DNA of 6,581 nt from an uncultured Erysipelotrichaceae bacterium (GTDB taxonomy: Bacteria; Bacillota_I; Bacilli_A; RFN20; CAG-826): positions 1 to 6,581 of the forward strand of contig CACZNF010000032.1 in assembly GCA_902782395.1 (NCBI GenBank). The letters are read 5' to 3'. Shown piece by piece: positions 1-5,379 of the stretch. How positions within the stretch are numbered: position 1 is the stretch's first letter; every line of letters starts with the position of its first letter. The position numbers were made by a program, and so were the translations under genes. The notes below the pieces were generated by a model. That model saw only the letters and a list, made by a program, of their open reading frames with translations. It searched no databases and was not told the DNA's origin.

Positions 1-53
1 TTTGTTTCATGCATTTCTTTTGCTTTTTGAGATACGATGGTAGCTTGTTTCAT
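1..53 (-). CDS. 5' end of an unidentified gene, cut by the window edge
   Basis: Reading leftwards from an ATG at 53-51 the frame stays open to the edge for 17 codons, beginning MKQATIVSQKAKEMHET. An AAGGAT ribosome binding site at 66-61 sits 7 nt before the ATG and overlaps the stop codon of the epimerase remnant, with only 11 nt between the two genes. That spacing is typical of translationally coupled genes in an operon, so this was probably the next gene of the same polysaccharide locus. The 17 residues are too few to name a family. The good start signal is the main support; whether the rest of the gene is intact cannot be seen. Confidence 0.45.
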   Translation of the reverse strand, partial: MKQATIVSQKAKEMHET

Positions 54-60
54 TTGTACG

Positions 61-66
61 ATCCTT
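61..66 (-). promoter_or_regulatory. Ribosome binding site of the left-edge gene
   Basis: AAGGAT on the minus strand lies 7 nt before the ATG at 53 and overlaps the TAA stop (67-65) of the upstream epimerase remnant. It supports the reading of 1-53 as a true gene start. Confidence 0.5.
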
Positions 67-298
67 ATGCTTTCATTTCTTCTAAAGAAGCTTCATAGTT
101 GTCTTCTTGAGTCTCTTGCTTATTCACCCACTCTGTAAACTTTTGTATGCCATCAATGAAATTTCATTTTGGCTCAAATCCTAAGATATTCCTCGCTGAT
201 GATATGTCGGCATAGTTATGCCTGATGTCGCCTATGCGATAATTACCTGACACCTCCAAGGGTACTTGAATGCCATATTTGTCACAGACATAGCCTCG
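65..298 (-). pseudogene. C-terminal remnant of an NAD-dependent sugar epimerase
   Basis: On the minus strand a frame ending at TAA 67-65 reads ...CDKYGIQVPLEVSG-NYRIGDIRHNYADISSARNILGFEPK-(stop)-NFIDGIQKFTEWV... and ends LEEMKA. The RxGDIRHxYADIS..A...LGFEP block followed by an F..GI..F..WV helix is characteristic of the C-terminal part of extended short-chain dehydrogenase/epimerases of the UDP-glucose 4-epimerase/nucleotide-sugar type, which supply sugars for surface polysaccharide. The Rossmann NAD-binding half and the YxxxK catalytic motif (some 230 residues) are missing. The frame has an in-frame TGA at 166-164, at a place where Trp (TGG) would fit. The family match begins near CDKYG (position 286); residues before it look unrelated. 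I infer a truncated, non-functional fragment. Substrate specificity cannot be told. Confidence 0.75.
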
Positions 299-449
299 TT
301 TGCAAAAGTATTATTGTAGGTTTTTCTGTGTTCCATGGCATAAACTCATAGTCAGGATGTTCCTTCTTCCATGTGTCCATATATACCTTTAGGAACTGAG
401 AATACGGTTAGCCACTGAACCAACTATAATGTTTTAATTTGGATATCAT
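299..449 (-). pseudogene. N-terminal remnant of a capsule-type sugar transferase
   Basis: From an ATG at 449-447 the minus strand reads MISKLKHYSWFSG, then a TAA at 410-408, then in the same frame PYSQFLKVYMDTWKKEHPDY and EFMPWNTE before similarity is lost near 320. This matches the start of the DXD sugar-binding (Gly_transf_sug, Och1-like) glycosyltransferases, which typically begin IPKIIHYCWFxG and continue with a (D/S)TWKKxxPDYE..xWN segment. These enzymes add sugars to capsular or other surface glycans. The DXD catalytic motif and the rest of the enzyme are absent. Another frame just beyond (YNNTFANEA) may be more of the same protein after a one-base shift. With an early stop, a likely frameshift and the C-terminus replaced by epimerase sequence, this is a dead fragment. 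Family assignment is from remembered motifs, not a search. Confidence 0.65.
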
Positions 450-845
450 AACCTACTAATTATTTGAAAAATGAGTCAAACACTAAGTAACGGATTTTAA
501 TGAGATTTGTCACAGCCCAACAGACTGCAGGGACGTAATGCTCGAATTCTCATTCGTTTTTAATTGAGTTAATTCGTTGTTATATCCATGCGTGATTTAA
601 TGTCTTCAACCTATACTTGAATGTTTGCAACTCCAATCTTCTTCCCATGTAAGTCCTATGCAATTCCCATTTTTTCGCTTATCTCTCCTCATTTCTGAAA
701 TGGAGTTAAAGCGGATTTATAGCGAGGGACGAGCGAAGATAAAGAAGAGTAAAAGAAATGATGGCATGGTTTACCACAGCTAACTATAATGTATTCGTTC
801 AGGATACCTGAGCAATTTTTCGTTTAATAAATTTTTTAACGACTT
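450..845. other. Gene-free stretch, probably decayed
   Basis: No reading frame here is long, well started and recognisable. Short open stretches exist on both strands (for example 678-580 on the minus strand, about 32 codons, and a plus frame from the ATG at 702 to the TAA at 781) but none has a ribosome binding site or a motif I recognise. Given the broken genes immediately to its left, the region most likely contains degraded coding DNA of the same locus or of an inserted element. I found no clear terminal inverted repeats, transposase motif or RNA gene. Confidence 0.45.
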
Positions 846-874
846 TTGTATGCCGTTCCGCAACCCAATATAAT
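846..874 (+). promoter_or_regulatory. Candidate sigma-A promoter upstream of the lipoprotein gene
   Basis: A perfect -10 hexamer TATAAT at 869-874 follows a -35-like TTGTAT at 846-851 with the optimal 17-bp spacer. Transcription would start near 881 and give a leader of about 125 nt before the lipoprotein ATG at 1006. The -35 matches the consensus only in the TTG half, and TATAAT-like strings are common in such A/T-rich DNA (another TATAAT lies at 912-917 without a -35). Confidence 0.4.
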
Positions 875-895
875 AAATATGCCGTAATAAGGCAT
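849..895. repeat. Short direct repeats TATGCCGT around the promoter, with a small inverted repeat
   Basis: TATGCCGT occurs at 849-856, overlapping the -35, and again at 878-885, just after the -10, a distance of 29 nt. The second copy also forms an inverted repeat: ATGCC (879-883), a 7-nt spacer, GGCAT (891-895). The arrangement would suit a repressor site or an early leader hairpin, but the units are short and could arise by chance. Confidence 0.3.
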
Positions 896-958
896 GACAG
901 AATAATACACATATAATACAACTTATTACACAAAGACAACAGTGGAATTCCTCATTTC

Positions 959-1009
959 TAATATTTCTATGAGTGAAAAATAACAAACTGTGTCATAATG
1001 TTTCTATGA
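959..1009 (+). repeat. 14-nt imperfect direct repeat carrying two ATG codons at the lipoprotein start
   Basis: TAATATTTCTATGA at 959-972 and TAATGTTTCTATGA at 996-1009 differ at one base and lie 37 nt apart. The second copy contains the chosen start codon of the lipoprotein gene (1006). The first contains an ATG at 969 that opens a tiny frame of four codons (MSEK) ending in TAA at 981-983. Neither ATG has a recognisable ribosome binding site. Confidence 0.5.
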
Positions 1010-1665
1010 AAAAGTCATTTTTATTACTTATTCCCGTCGTTTTTGTCTTAAGTGCCTGTAAAGAAGTGGGTATTGGTTTTACTAACGAAAGCCATGATAA
1101 AGGTTGGGATTACACAACGATGTCCACGGCAAAACCTGGAAGTGTCGATTCTTATTCTTATCGTAAGCCAGATACTTTAGACAATAACGGTCTAACACAA
1201 GCCATTATGACTTTTGGAAACATCACAAAATCCGAAACAAACGTGCAAGATGTCGAAAAGATCAAATCTTATATCAATATTGACTCAGACATCCTTGAAT
1301 CAATTGTTAATCCTTTATATTTCAGCACTAAAGAAACAGGTGATGTTTTCTTAGGCGTTGAATCAACATACGTCAATGGTGAGATTACTTTCCATTTCAA
1401 TAAAGAAATCAAAAATATCGAAATTATTGCAAAGCAATATAATTACACAAAAGTATCATTTGAAGAGACGTTCGTGGTCGATGAAAATGTCGCCATCAGC
1501 GTCAATGATTCCGGCTATATCAAAGTGAACGGTGAAGTTAATCAAGAGAATCAAACTGTGGCTTCCACAACTTGTTCCTTCCATTTAGCGACACCAAGTA
1601 ACGACATTACGATTAAAGCTGGACCATATCGCGCTATTTTAGAAAAAATAACTCTCTATTATTAG
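1006..1665 (+). CDS. Secreted lipoprotein of unknown function
   Basis: The 219-residue product begins MKKSFLLLIPVVFVLSAC, a short bacterial lipoprotein signal: two lysines, a hydrophobic stretch and a VLSA|C lipobox with Cys18. It should be exported, lipidated on Cys18 and anchored to the outer face of the membrane. The ATG at 1006 puts the signal peptide at the N-terminus; the frame is also open from a GTG at 973, but that would place a polar 11-residue segment before the signal. No Shine-Dalgarno sequence is seen. The mature part is polar, rich in Asn, Thr, Ser and Ile/Val alternation, has no further membrane segment and only one other Cys, and ends with a strand-like ITIKAGPYRAILEKITLYY, which suggests a beta-rich, possibly jelly-roll fold. 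I do not recognise the family. A role in binding surface or host glycans is possible but unsupported. A terminator-like hairpin follows 24 nt after the TAG stop, so it is probably transcribed separately from the exporter genes. Confidence 0.8.
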   Translation: MKKSFLLLIPVVFVLSACKEVGIGFTNESHDKGWDYTTMSTAKPGSVDSYSYRKPDTLDNNGLTQAIMTFGNITKSETNVQDVEKIKSYINIDSDILESIVNPLYFSTKETGDVFLGVESTYVNGEITFHFNKEIKNIEIIAKQYNYTKVSFEETFVVDENVAISVNDSGYIKVNGEVNQENQTVASTTCSFHLATPSNDITIKAGPYRAILEKITLYY

Positions 1666-1688
1666 GGAATTAGACAGTTTCTAAAAAT

Positions 1689-1712
1689 AAAAACGCTTTA
1701 TAGTGTTTTTTT
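1689..1712 (+). terminator. Small rho-independent terminator-like hairpin
   Basis: AAAAACGC (1689-1696) can pair with GTGTTTTT (1703-1710), eight pairs including one G-T wobble, around a 6-nt loop TTTATA. The 3' arm merges into a run of seven T (1706-1712). It lies just after the lipoprotein stop. The stem has only two G-C pairs, so termination may be partial. The A-run on the other side could let it work weakly on the minus strand as well. Confidence 0.5.
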
Positions 1713-1730
1713 AACATATTTACATGTTAA
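1711..1730. promoter_or_regulatory. Perfect 7-bp inverted repeat, candidate operator of the exporter operon
   Basis: TTAACAT (1711-1717) and ATGTTAA (1724-1730) are exact reverse complements separated by 6 nt, giving a 20-bp palindrome that ends 24 nt before the first exporter ATG. Size and symmetry suit a dimeric helix-turn-helix repressor, as often controls multidrug-type exporters. The half-site order (ACAT...ATGT) is the opposite of the ATGT...ACAT usual for PadR/LmrR. No regulator gene is in the window. Confidence 0.4.
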
Positions 1731-1754
1731 TATTGATTGCAACGAGAACCTATT

Positions 1755-3554
1755 ATGTTATTTGGAAGACACATCAATCGTTACTATCTCAAATACCTAC
1801 CGCTCTACATTATTGGCATCATTGCCTTAATCGCGGTGGATTTTGTGCAGCTTTATATTCCTCAATATTTAGGCGAAGTCGTTGATATCTTGCAAAATAA
1901 CGGTGATACTGCGAGAATCGGTACTTTAGCTTTAAAAGTATTAATCGTCGCTGGCATCATGTTTGTCGGTCGTTTCATTTGGCGTGTTACCTTAGTGAAT
2001 TCTGGCTTTAAAATCGAAGCTGATCTCCGTCATGAAATGTTCTTAAAAGCCGAGGCTTTACCAAGAGAGTATTATCATGATAATAAAGTTGGCTCAATCA
2101 TGAGCTGGTTCACTAATGACTTAGAAACAATTTCAGAGTGTATGCAGTGGGGCACAATCATGATTATTGATGCCTTGTTCTTAAGCGCGATTACCATCGT
2201 TCAAATGATACTTTTAGATAAAATCATGACTTTGATATGCGCTATTCCTTTAGTTCTCATCATTATTTGGGGTGCGATTACTGAAAAGTTCATGACTATT
2301 AAATGGGATCAAAGACAAAGAGCTTATGACCAGTTATATGATTTTGCCCAAGAAAACTTTACTGGTATTCGCGTTATCAAAGCCTTTGTTAAGGAAACAA
2401 AAGAGATTCATGCTTTTGCTAAAGTCGCTAAGAAAAACGCTAATGCCAATGTTTCTTTCGCTCGAGTTTCCGTTGTCTTTGATGTCTTTATTGAAATCAT
2501 TATTGTTTTAATCTTAACCATTACCATGCTCTTTGGTGGTTGGTTTATATATTGCTTCATGCATGGAGAACCAGTTGTCATCTTTGGTGGTGCTATCGAA
2601 TTAACCGCTGCTAAGATTACAACATTTATCGGTTATCTCGATATCTTAATTTGGCCAATGATCGCCATGGGTCAAATCGTCAGCATGCTTTCTAGAAGTA
2701 GAGCGTCTTTAAGACGAGTTAGTGCGTTCTTAGATGCACCAATCCGTGTTAAGTCACCAATTAACGCTATTAAACTCGATCATATTGAGGGCAATATTTC
2801 TTATAGAAACTTTAACTTTAAATATCCTAACTATGAGGCTATTAACTTAAAGAATATCAATCTTGAAATCAAAGCTGGTGAAAGAATCGGTATTGTCGGC
2901 AAGATTGGTGGTGGTAAGACCACTTTAGTTAATCTTTTATTAATGCTTTATAACGTTGAACCAGGCACATTATTTATTGATGGTCATGACATTATGTTTT
3001 TAGACATCCATTCTTTAAGAGAACAAATTGCCTATGTGCCTCAAGATAATTTCTTATTCTCTGACTCCATCGAACACAATATCAACTTTGGTATTGAAGG
3101 TGGTACAGAAGAAACTGCGAGAATGGGCGCTGTTTTTGCGGGCATCGATGAAGACGTTAAAGGTTTTAAAACTGGCTATCAAACAATTTCTGGAGAAAGA
3201 GGTGTCACCCTTTCCGGTGGCCAAAAACAAAGAATTAGCATTGCTAGAGCTTATGTTAAAGATGCACCTATCTTAATTTTAGATGACTCCGTGAGTGCGG
3301 TTGACACTAAAACAGAAGAAACAATTTTACGTAATATTTCGCAAGAGAGAAAAGGTAAAACCACGTTAGTGGTTGCCTCTCGTGTTTCGACAGTTCAACA
3401 CCTTGATAAAATCATTGTTTTAAGCGATGGTGAAGTTGAGGCTTTTGATACACCAAAGAACTTATTAAAAATCTCACCAACTTATCAAAAGATGGTGACA
3501 TTACAAGAATTAGAAAAAGAAGTGGAAGGAGGTAAAGCTGATGGCGGAAGATAG
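1755..3554 (+). CDS. ABC exporter half-transporter, subunit with degenerate ATPase site (BmrC/LmrC-like)
   Basis: This 599-residue protein is an ABC exporter half: six predicted membrane helices (about residues 15-35, 60-82, 135-178 as a pair, 245-268, 285-310) followed by a nucleotide-binding domain. The NBD has Walker A GKIGGGKT (382-389, Lys388), Q-loop Gln430, a canonical LSGGQ (486-490) and Walker B ILILDDS, where Asp511 replaces the catalytic Glu. The H-loop reads VASRVST, with Ser542 where His is usual. Asp for Glu (LDDSxSAVD) is the known pattern of the BmrC/YheI and LmrC half of heterodimeric exporters; the missing H-loop His is a further departure. It should pair with the next gene product to export a lipid, drug or peptide; the substrate cannot be told. 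The ATG at 1755 places the conserved N-terminus correctly. A TTG at 1737 is in frame, but neither start has a good ribosome binding site. Its end overlaps the next gene by 14 nt. Confidence 0.93.
   Translation: MLFGRHINRYYLKYLPLYIIGIIALIAVDFVQLYIPQYLGEVVDILQNNGDTARIGTLALKVLIVAGIMFVGRFIWRVTLVNSGFKIEADLRHEMFLKAEALPREYYHDNKVGSIMSWFTNDLETISECMQWGTIMIIDALFLSAITIVQMILLDKIMTLICAIPLVLIIIWGAITEKFMTIKWDQRQRAYDQLYDFAQENFTGIRVIKAFVKETKEIHAFAKVAKKNANANVSFARVSVVFDVFIEIIIVLILTITMLFGGWFIYCFMHGEPVVIFGGAIELTAAKITTFIGYLDILIWPMIAMGQIVSMLSRSRASLRRVSAFLDAPIRVKSPINAIKLDHIEGNISYRNFNFKYPNYEAINLKNINLEIKAGERIGIVGKIGGGKTTLVNLLLMLYNVEPGTLFIDGHDIMFLDIHSLREQIAYVPQDNFLFSDSIEHNINFGIEGGTEETARMGAVFAGIDEDVKGFKTGYQTISGERGVTLSGGQKQRISIARAYVKDAPILILDDSVSAVDTKTEETILRNISQERKGKTTLVVASRVSTVQHLDKIIVLSDGEVEAFDTPKNLLKISPTYQKMVTLQELEKEVEGGKADGGR
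3526..3533 (+). promoter_or_regulatory. Perfect ribosome binding site inside the upstream exporter gene
   Basis: AAGGAGGT lies 7 nt before the ATG at 3541, within the last codons of the first exporter gene. It fixes the start of the second subunit and, with the 14-nt overlap, indicates co-transcription and coupled translation of the two subunits. It is the only full-consensus site in the window. Confidence 0.85.
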
Positions 3555-5304
3555 TGAAAAGCTTTTCGGTGACCATAAGATCCCCGCAAATGTTAAATTA
3601 AAACGTCTACTTTCTTACATTCGTCCAGAGTGGAAGTCTTTCTTATTGGCTTTTATATTCATCCTTCTTAATGTTGGCTTTGAAGTCATCACTCCTTTAT
3701 TCATTAAAGAATTTACTAACGCTATCGCAGACACTAATGTAGCTTTAGCCTATATCTTAGGTTTATCAATTGGCTATTTCATTGTGAGCGTTATTTCCCA
3801 AGTGATGATTTATTTTGAAAGCATGCTCTTACAAAAAGCTGGTCAAAGAATCGTCTATAAATTACGTATGGAAGTGTTTGAACACATTGAAAACATGTCA
3901 CAAAATCAATTCAACGCTATGCCGGTTGGTTCTTTAGTGACACGAGTGGCTAATTATACAACCGCTTTAAGTGATTTATTCACTAATGTCTTGGTCTTAT
4001 TACTGCGTAATATTCTTACCGTTATTGGTGTTTATGCAGTGATGCTATTCTTATCCTGGAAGCTTTCTTTAATCCTCTTTGGATTTGTCATTTTAGTCTT
4101 TGGTGGTTCTTTAATCTTTAGAAGCATCATCACTAAGATTTATCGTAAGGAAAGACAACTTACTTCCGACATGAACACATTCTTAAACGAGAATCTTTCT
4201 GGCATGAAGATTATCCAAATCTTTAACCAAGAGGAGCGTAAGGAAAAAGAATTTAATGAAAAGAACATTGCTTTAAGAAAGACAAAGTTCAATGCGATTT
4301 TAGCACATGCGATTTATCGTCCTTCTATTAACTTCTTATACTATTCCGCTTTAGCGGTAACATTTGTTGTCGGCTTATGGCTTAAACTCAACGCTGGTGA
4401 AATAGTGGCTTTCTATCTCTTCTTATCGAGATTCTTTAACCCAGTGCAAACAATCGCTGACCAAATTGATCCAATTCAAAAAGCGATGACATCTAGCGAG
4501 AGATTATTTAACCTTCTTGATGTACCTCCTGAAGTTGTTGATAAGCCAAATCCAATCCATGTCGATACCTTTAAAGGTAAGATTGAATTTAAGAATGTCT
4601 GGTTTGCTTATGAAGGTGAAGACTGGATTTTAAGAGATGTTTCATTTGTCATCGAACCACGTCAAACAGTGGCCTTCGTAGGCGCAACAGGCGCTGGTAA
4701 AACCACAATTCTATCTTTGATAGTGAGAAACTATACTGTGCAAAGAGGTCAAATCTTAATTGACGATATTGATATCAATGACATTGAAATTAAGTCCTTA
4801 AGAAAAGCGGTGGGACAAATGCTCCAAGATGTTTTCCTTTTCACAGGCACAATCAGGAGTAATATTACCCTTCATGACGATAATTATACCGAAGAAGAAA
4901 TCAACAAAGTATGCGAGTACGTGAACGCTGATAAGTTCATTAATAAACTCGAAAAAGGCTTAGACACTGAAGTCTTAGAAAAAGGCGATAACTTCTCCCA
5001 AGGTCAAAGACAATTACTCTCATTTGCGAGAACTGTCTTGCACAAGCCACAAATCTTAATCTTAGATGAAGCTACAGCGAATATTGATACAGAAACCGAA
5101 AAACTCATCCAAGATTCTTTAGAAAAGATTAAGAATATCGGCACAATGCTTGTTGTCGCTCATAGACTATCAACTATTCAAAACGCTGATCAAATTATTG
5201 TTTTACAACATGGCGAAGTCATTGAAAAAGGTACGCATCAATCATTACTAAAGCAAAAAGGCTATTACCACAAACTATATCTTTTGCAGTTCACAAATGA
5301 CTAG
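3541..5304 (+). CDS. ABC exporter half-transporter, subunit with catalytic ATPase site (BmrD/LmrD-like)
   Basis: The 587-residue protein has six predicted membrane helices (about 33-55, 70-93, 147-170, 173-196, 263-283, 285-305) and a C-terminal NBD. Walker A is GATGAGKT (381-388, Lys387), the Q-loop is in MLQDVFLF (Gln429), Walker B is ILILDEATANID with catalytic Glu510, and the H-loop VVAHRLSTI keeps His541. The signature is FSQGQ (485-489) instead of LSGGQ. These features mirror its partner: the active ATP site should form from this Walker A/B and the partner's LSGGQ, and the degenerate site from the partner's Walker A/B and this FSQGQ. That is the layout known for BmrCD, LmrCD and TM287/288. 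The polar first 25 residues precede the membrane domain as in other D-type subunits. Start and coupling are set by the strong ribosome binding site at 3526-3533. Substrate is unknown; multidrug or lipid export is the family norm. Confidence 0.93.
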   Translation: MAEDSEKLFGDHKIPANVKLKRLLSYIRPEWKSFLLAFIFILLNVGFEVITPLFIKEFTNAIADTNVALAYILGLSIGYFIVSVISQVMIYFESMLLQKAGQRIVYKLRMEVFEHIENMSQNQFNAMPVGSLVTRVANYTTALSDLFTNVLVLLLRNILTVIGVYAVMLFLSWKLSLILFGFVILVFGGSLIFRSIITKIYRKERQLTSDMNTFLNENLSGMKIIQIFNQEERKEKEFNEKNIALRKTKFNAILAHAIYRPSINFLYYSALAVTFVVGLWLKLNAGEIVAFYLFLSRFFNPVQTIADQIDPIQKAMTSSERLFNLLDVPPEVVDKPNPIHVDTFKGKIEFKNVWFAYEGEDWILRDVSFVIEPRQTVAFVGATGAGKTTILSLIVRNYTVQRGQILIDDIDINDIEIKSLRKAVGQMLQDVFLFTGTIRSNITLHDDNYTEEEINKVCEYVNADKFINKLEKGLDTEVLEKGDNFSQGQRQLLSFARTVLHKPQILILDEATANIDTETEKLIQDSLEKIKNIGTMLVVAHRLSTIQNADQIIVLQHGEVIEKGTHQSLLKQKGYYHKLYLLQFTND

Positions 5305-5312
5305 TTTGATAC

Positions 5313-5365
5313 CCCTTTATTAATATAATCTCTTTAATTTTCTTGAGAAAAGTAAAGATAAAGGG
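5313..5365. repeat. Compound inverted repeat between the exporter operon and rel
   Basis: The outer arms CCCTTTAT (5313-5320) and ATAAAGGG (5358-5365) are exact reverse complements. Inside them CTTTAATTTTC (5332-5342) pairs with GAAAAGTAAAG (5347-5357) with one A-G mismatch, closed by a TTGA loop. An 11-nt stretch (5321-5331) stays unpaired on the left side. No T-run follows on the plus strand, so it is not a standard terminator. It could slow or end read-through from the exporter genes, bind a regulator, or stabilise an RNA end. The right outer arm contains AAAGGG, the best ribosome binding candidate for rel. Confidence 0.5.
5324..5329 (+). promoter_or_regulatory. Possible -10 element for rel
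   Basis: TATAAT lies 50 nt before the rel ATG, in the unpaired bulge of the compound inverted repeat. No -35 is seen at 16-18 bp; the nearest good match, TTGATA (5306-5311), is only 12 bp away. If used, transcription would start near 5336, inside the inner stem. Confidence 0.25.
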
Positions 5366-5379
5366 TTAAGATATAGGGT

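Noticed and set aside
164..166. TGA inside the epimerase frame read as Trp (Mycoplasma-type code)
   Set aside because: Trp would fit the site, but all 16 Trp codons in the four intact plus-strand genes are TGG and the fragment is truncated anyway, so a stop from decay is simpler.
318..320. Met318 in KPNMYQ of Rel as a lost key residue (Gly in some Rel proteins; nt about 6331-6333, coordinates here are residue-based)
   Set aside because: As far as I recall Met is common here in Bacillus-type Rel, so it is not an anomaly.
580..678. Minus-strand open stretch reading ...KKWELHRTYMGRRLELQTF...
   Set aside because: About 32 codons, no start signal and no family I can name. It could be a pseudogene scrap but is not supportable.
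702..783. Plus-strand short frame rich in Lys and Arg (MELKRIYSEGRAKIKKSKRN...), considered as a transposase tail
   Set aside because: Too short, no catalytic motif and no terminal repeats nearby.
780..986. 68-codon minus-strand frame, Cys- and Ile-rich
   Set aside because: It has no ribosome binding site and no recognisable motif, and it covers the promoter region and start of the lipoprotein gene. The composition is what A/T-rich noncoding DNA gives by chance.
973..1005. GTG at 973 as the lipoprotein start
   Set aside because: It would put 11 polar residues before the signal peptide; the ATG at 1006 gives a standard lipoprotein N-terminus.
2326..3276. Plus-strand frames at 2326-2511 and 3028-3276 inside the first exporter gene
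   Set aside because: Alternative-frame shadows of a strongly conserved ABC protein, with no start signals of their own.
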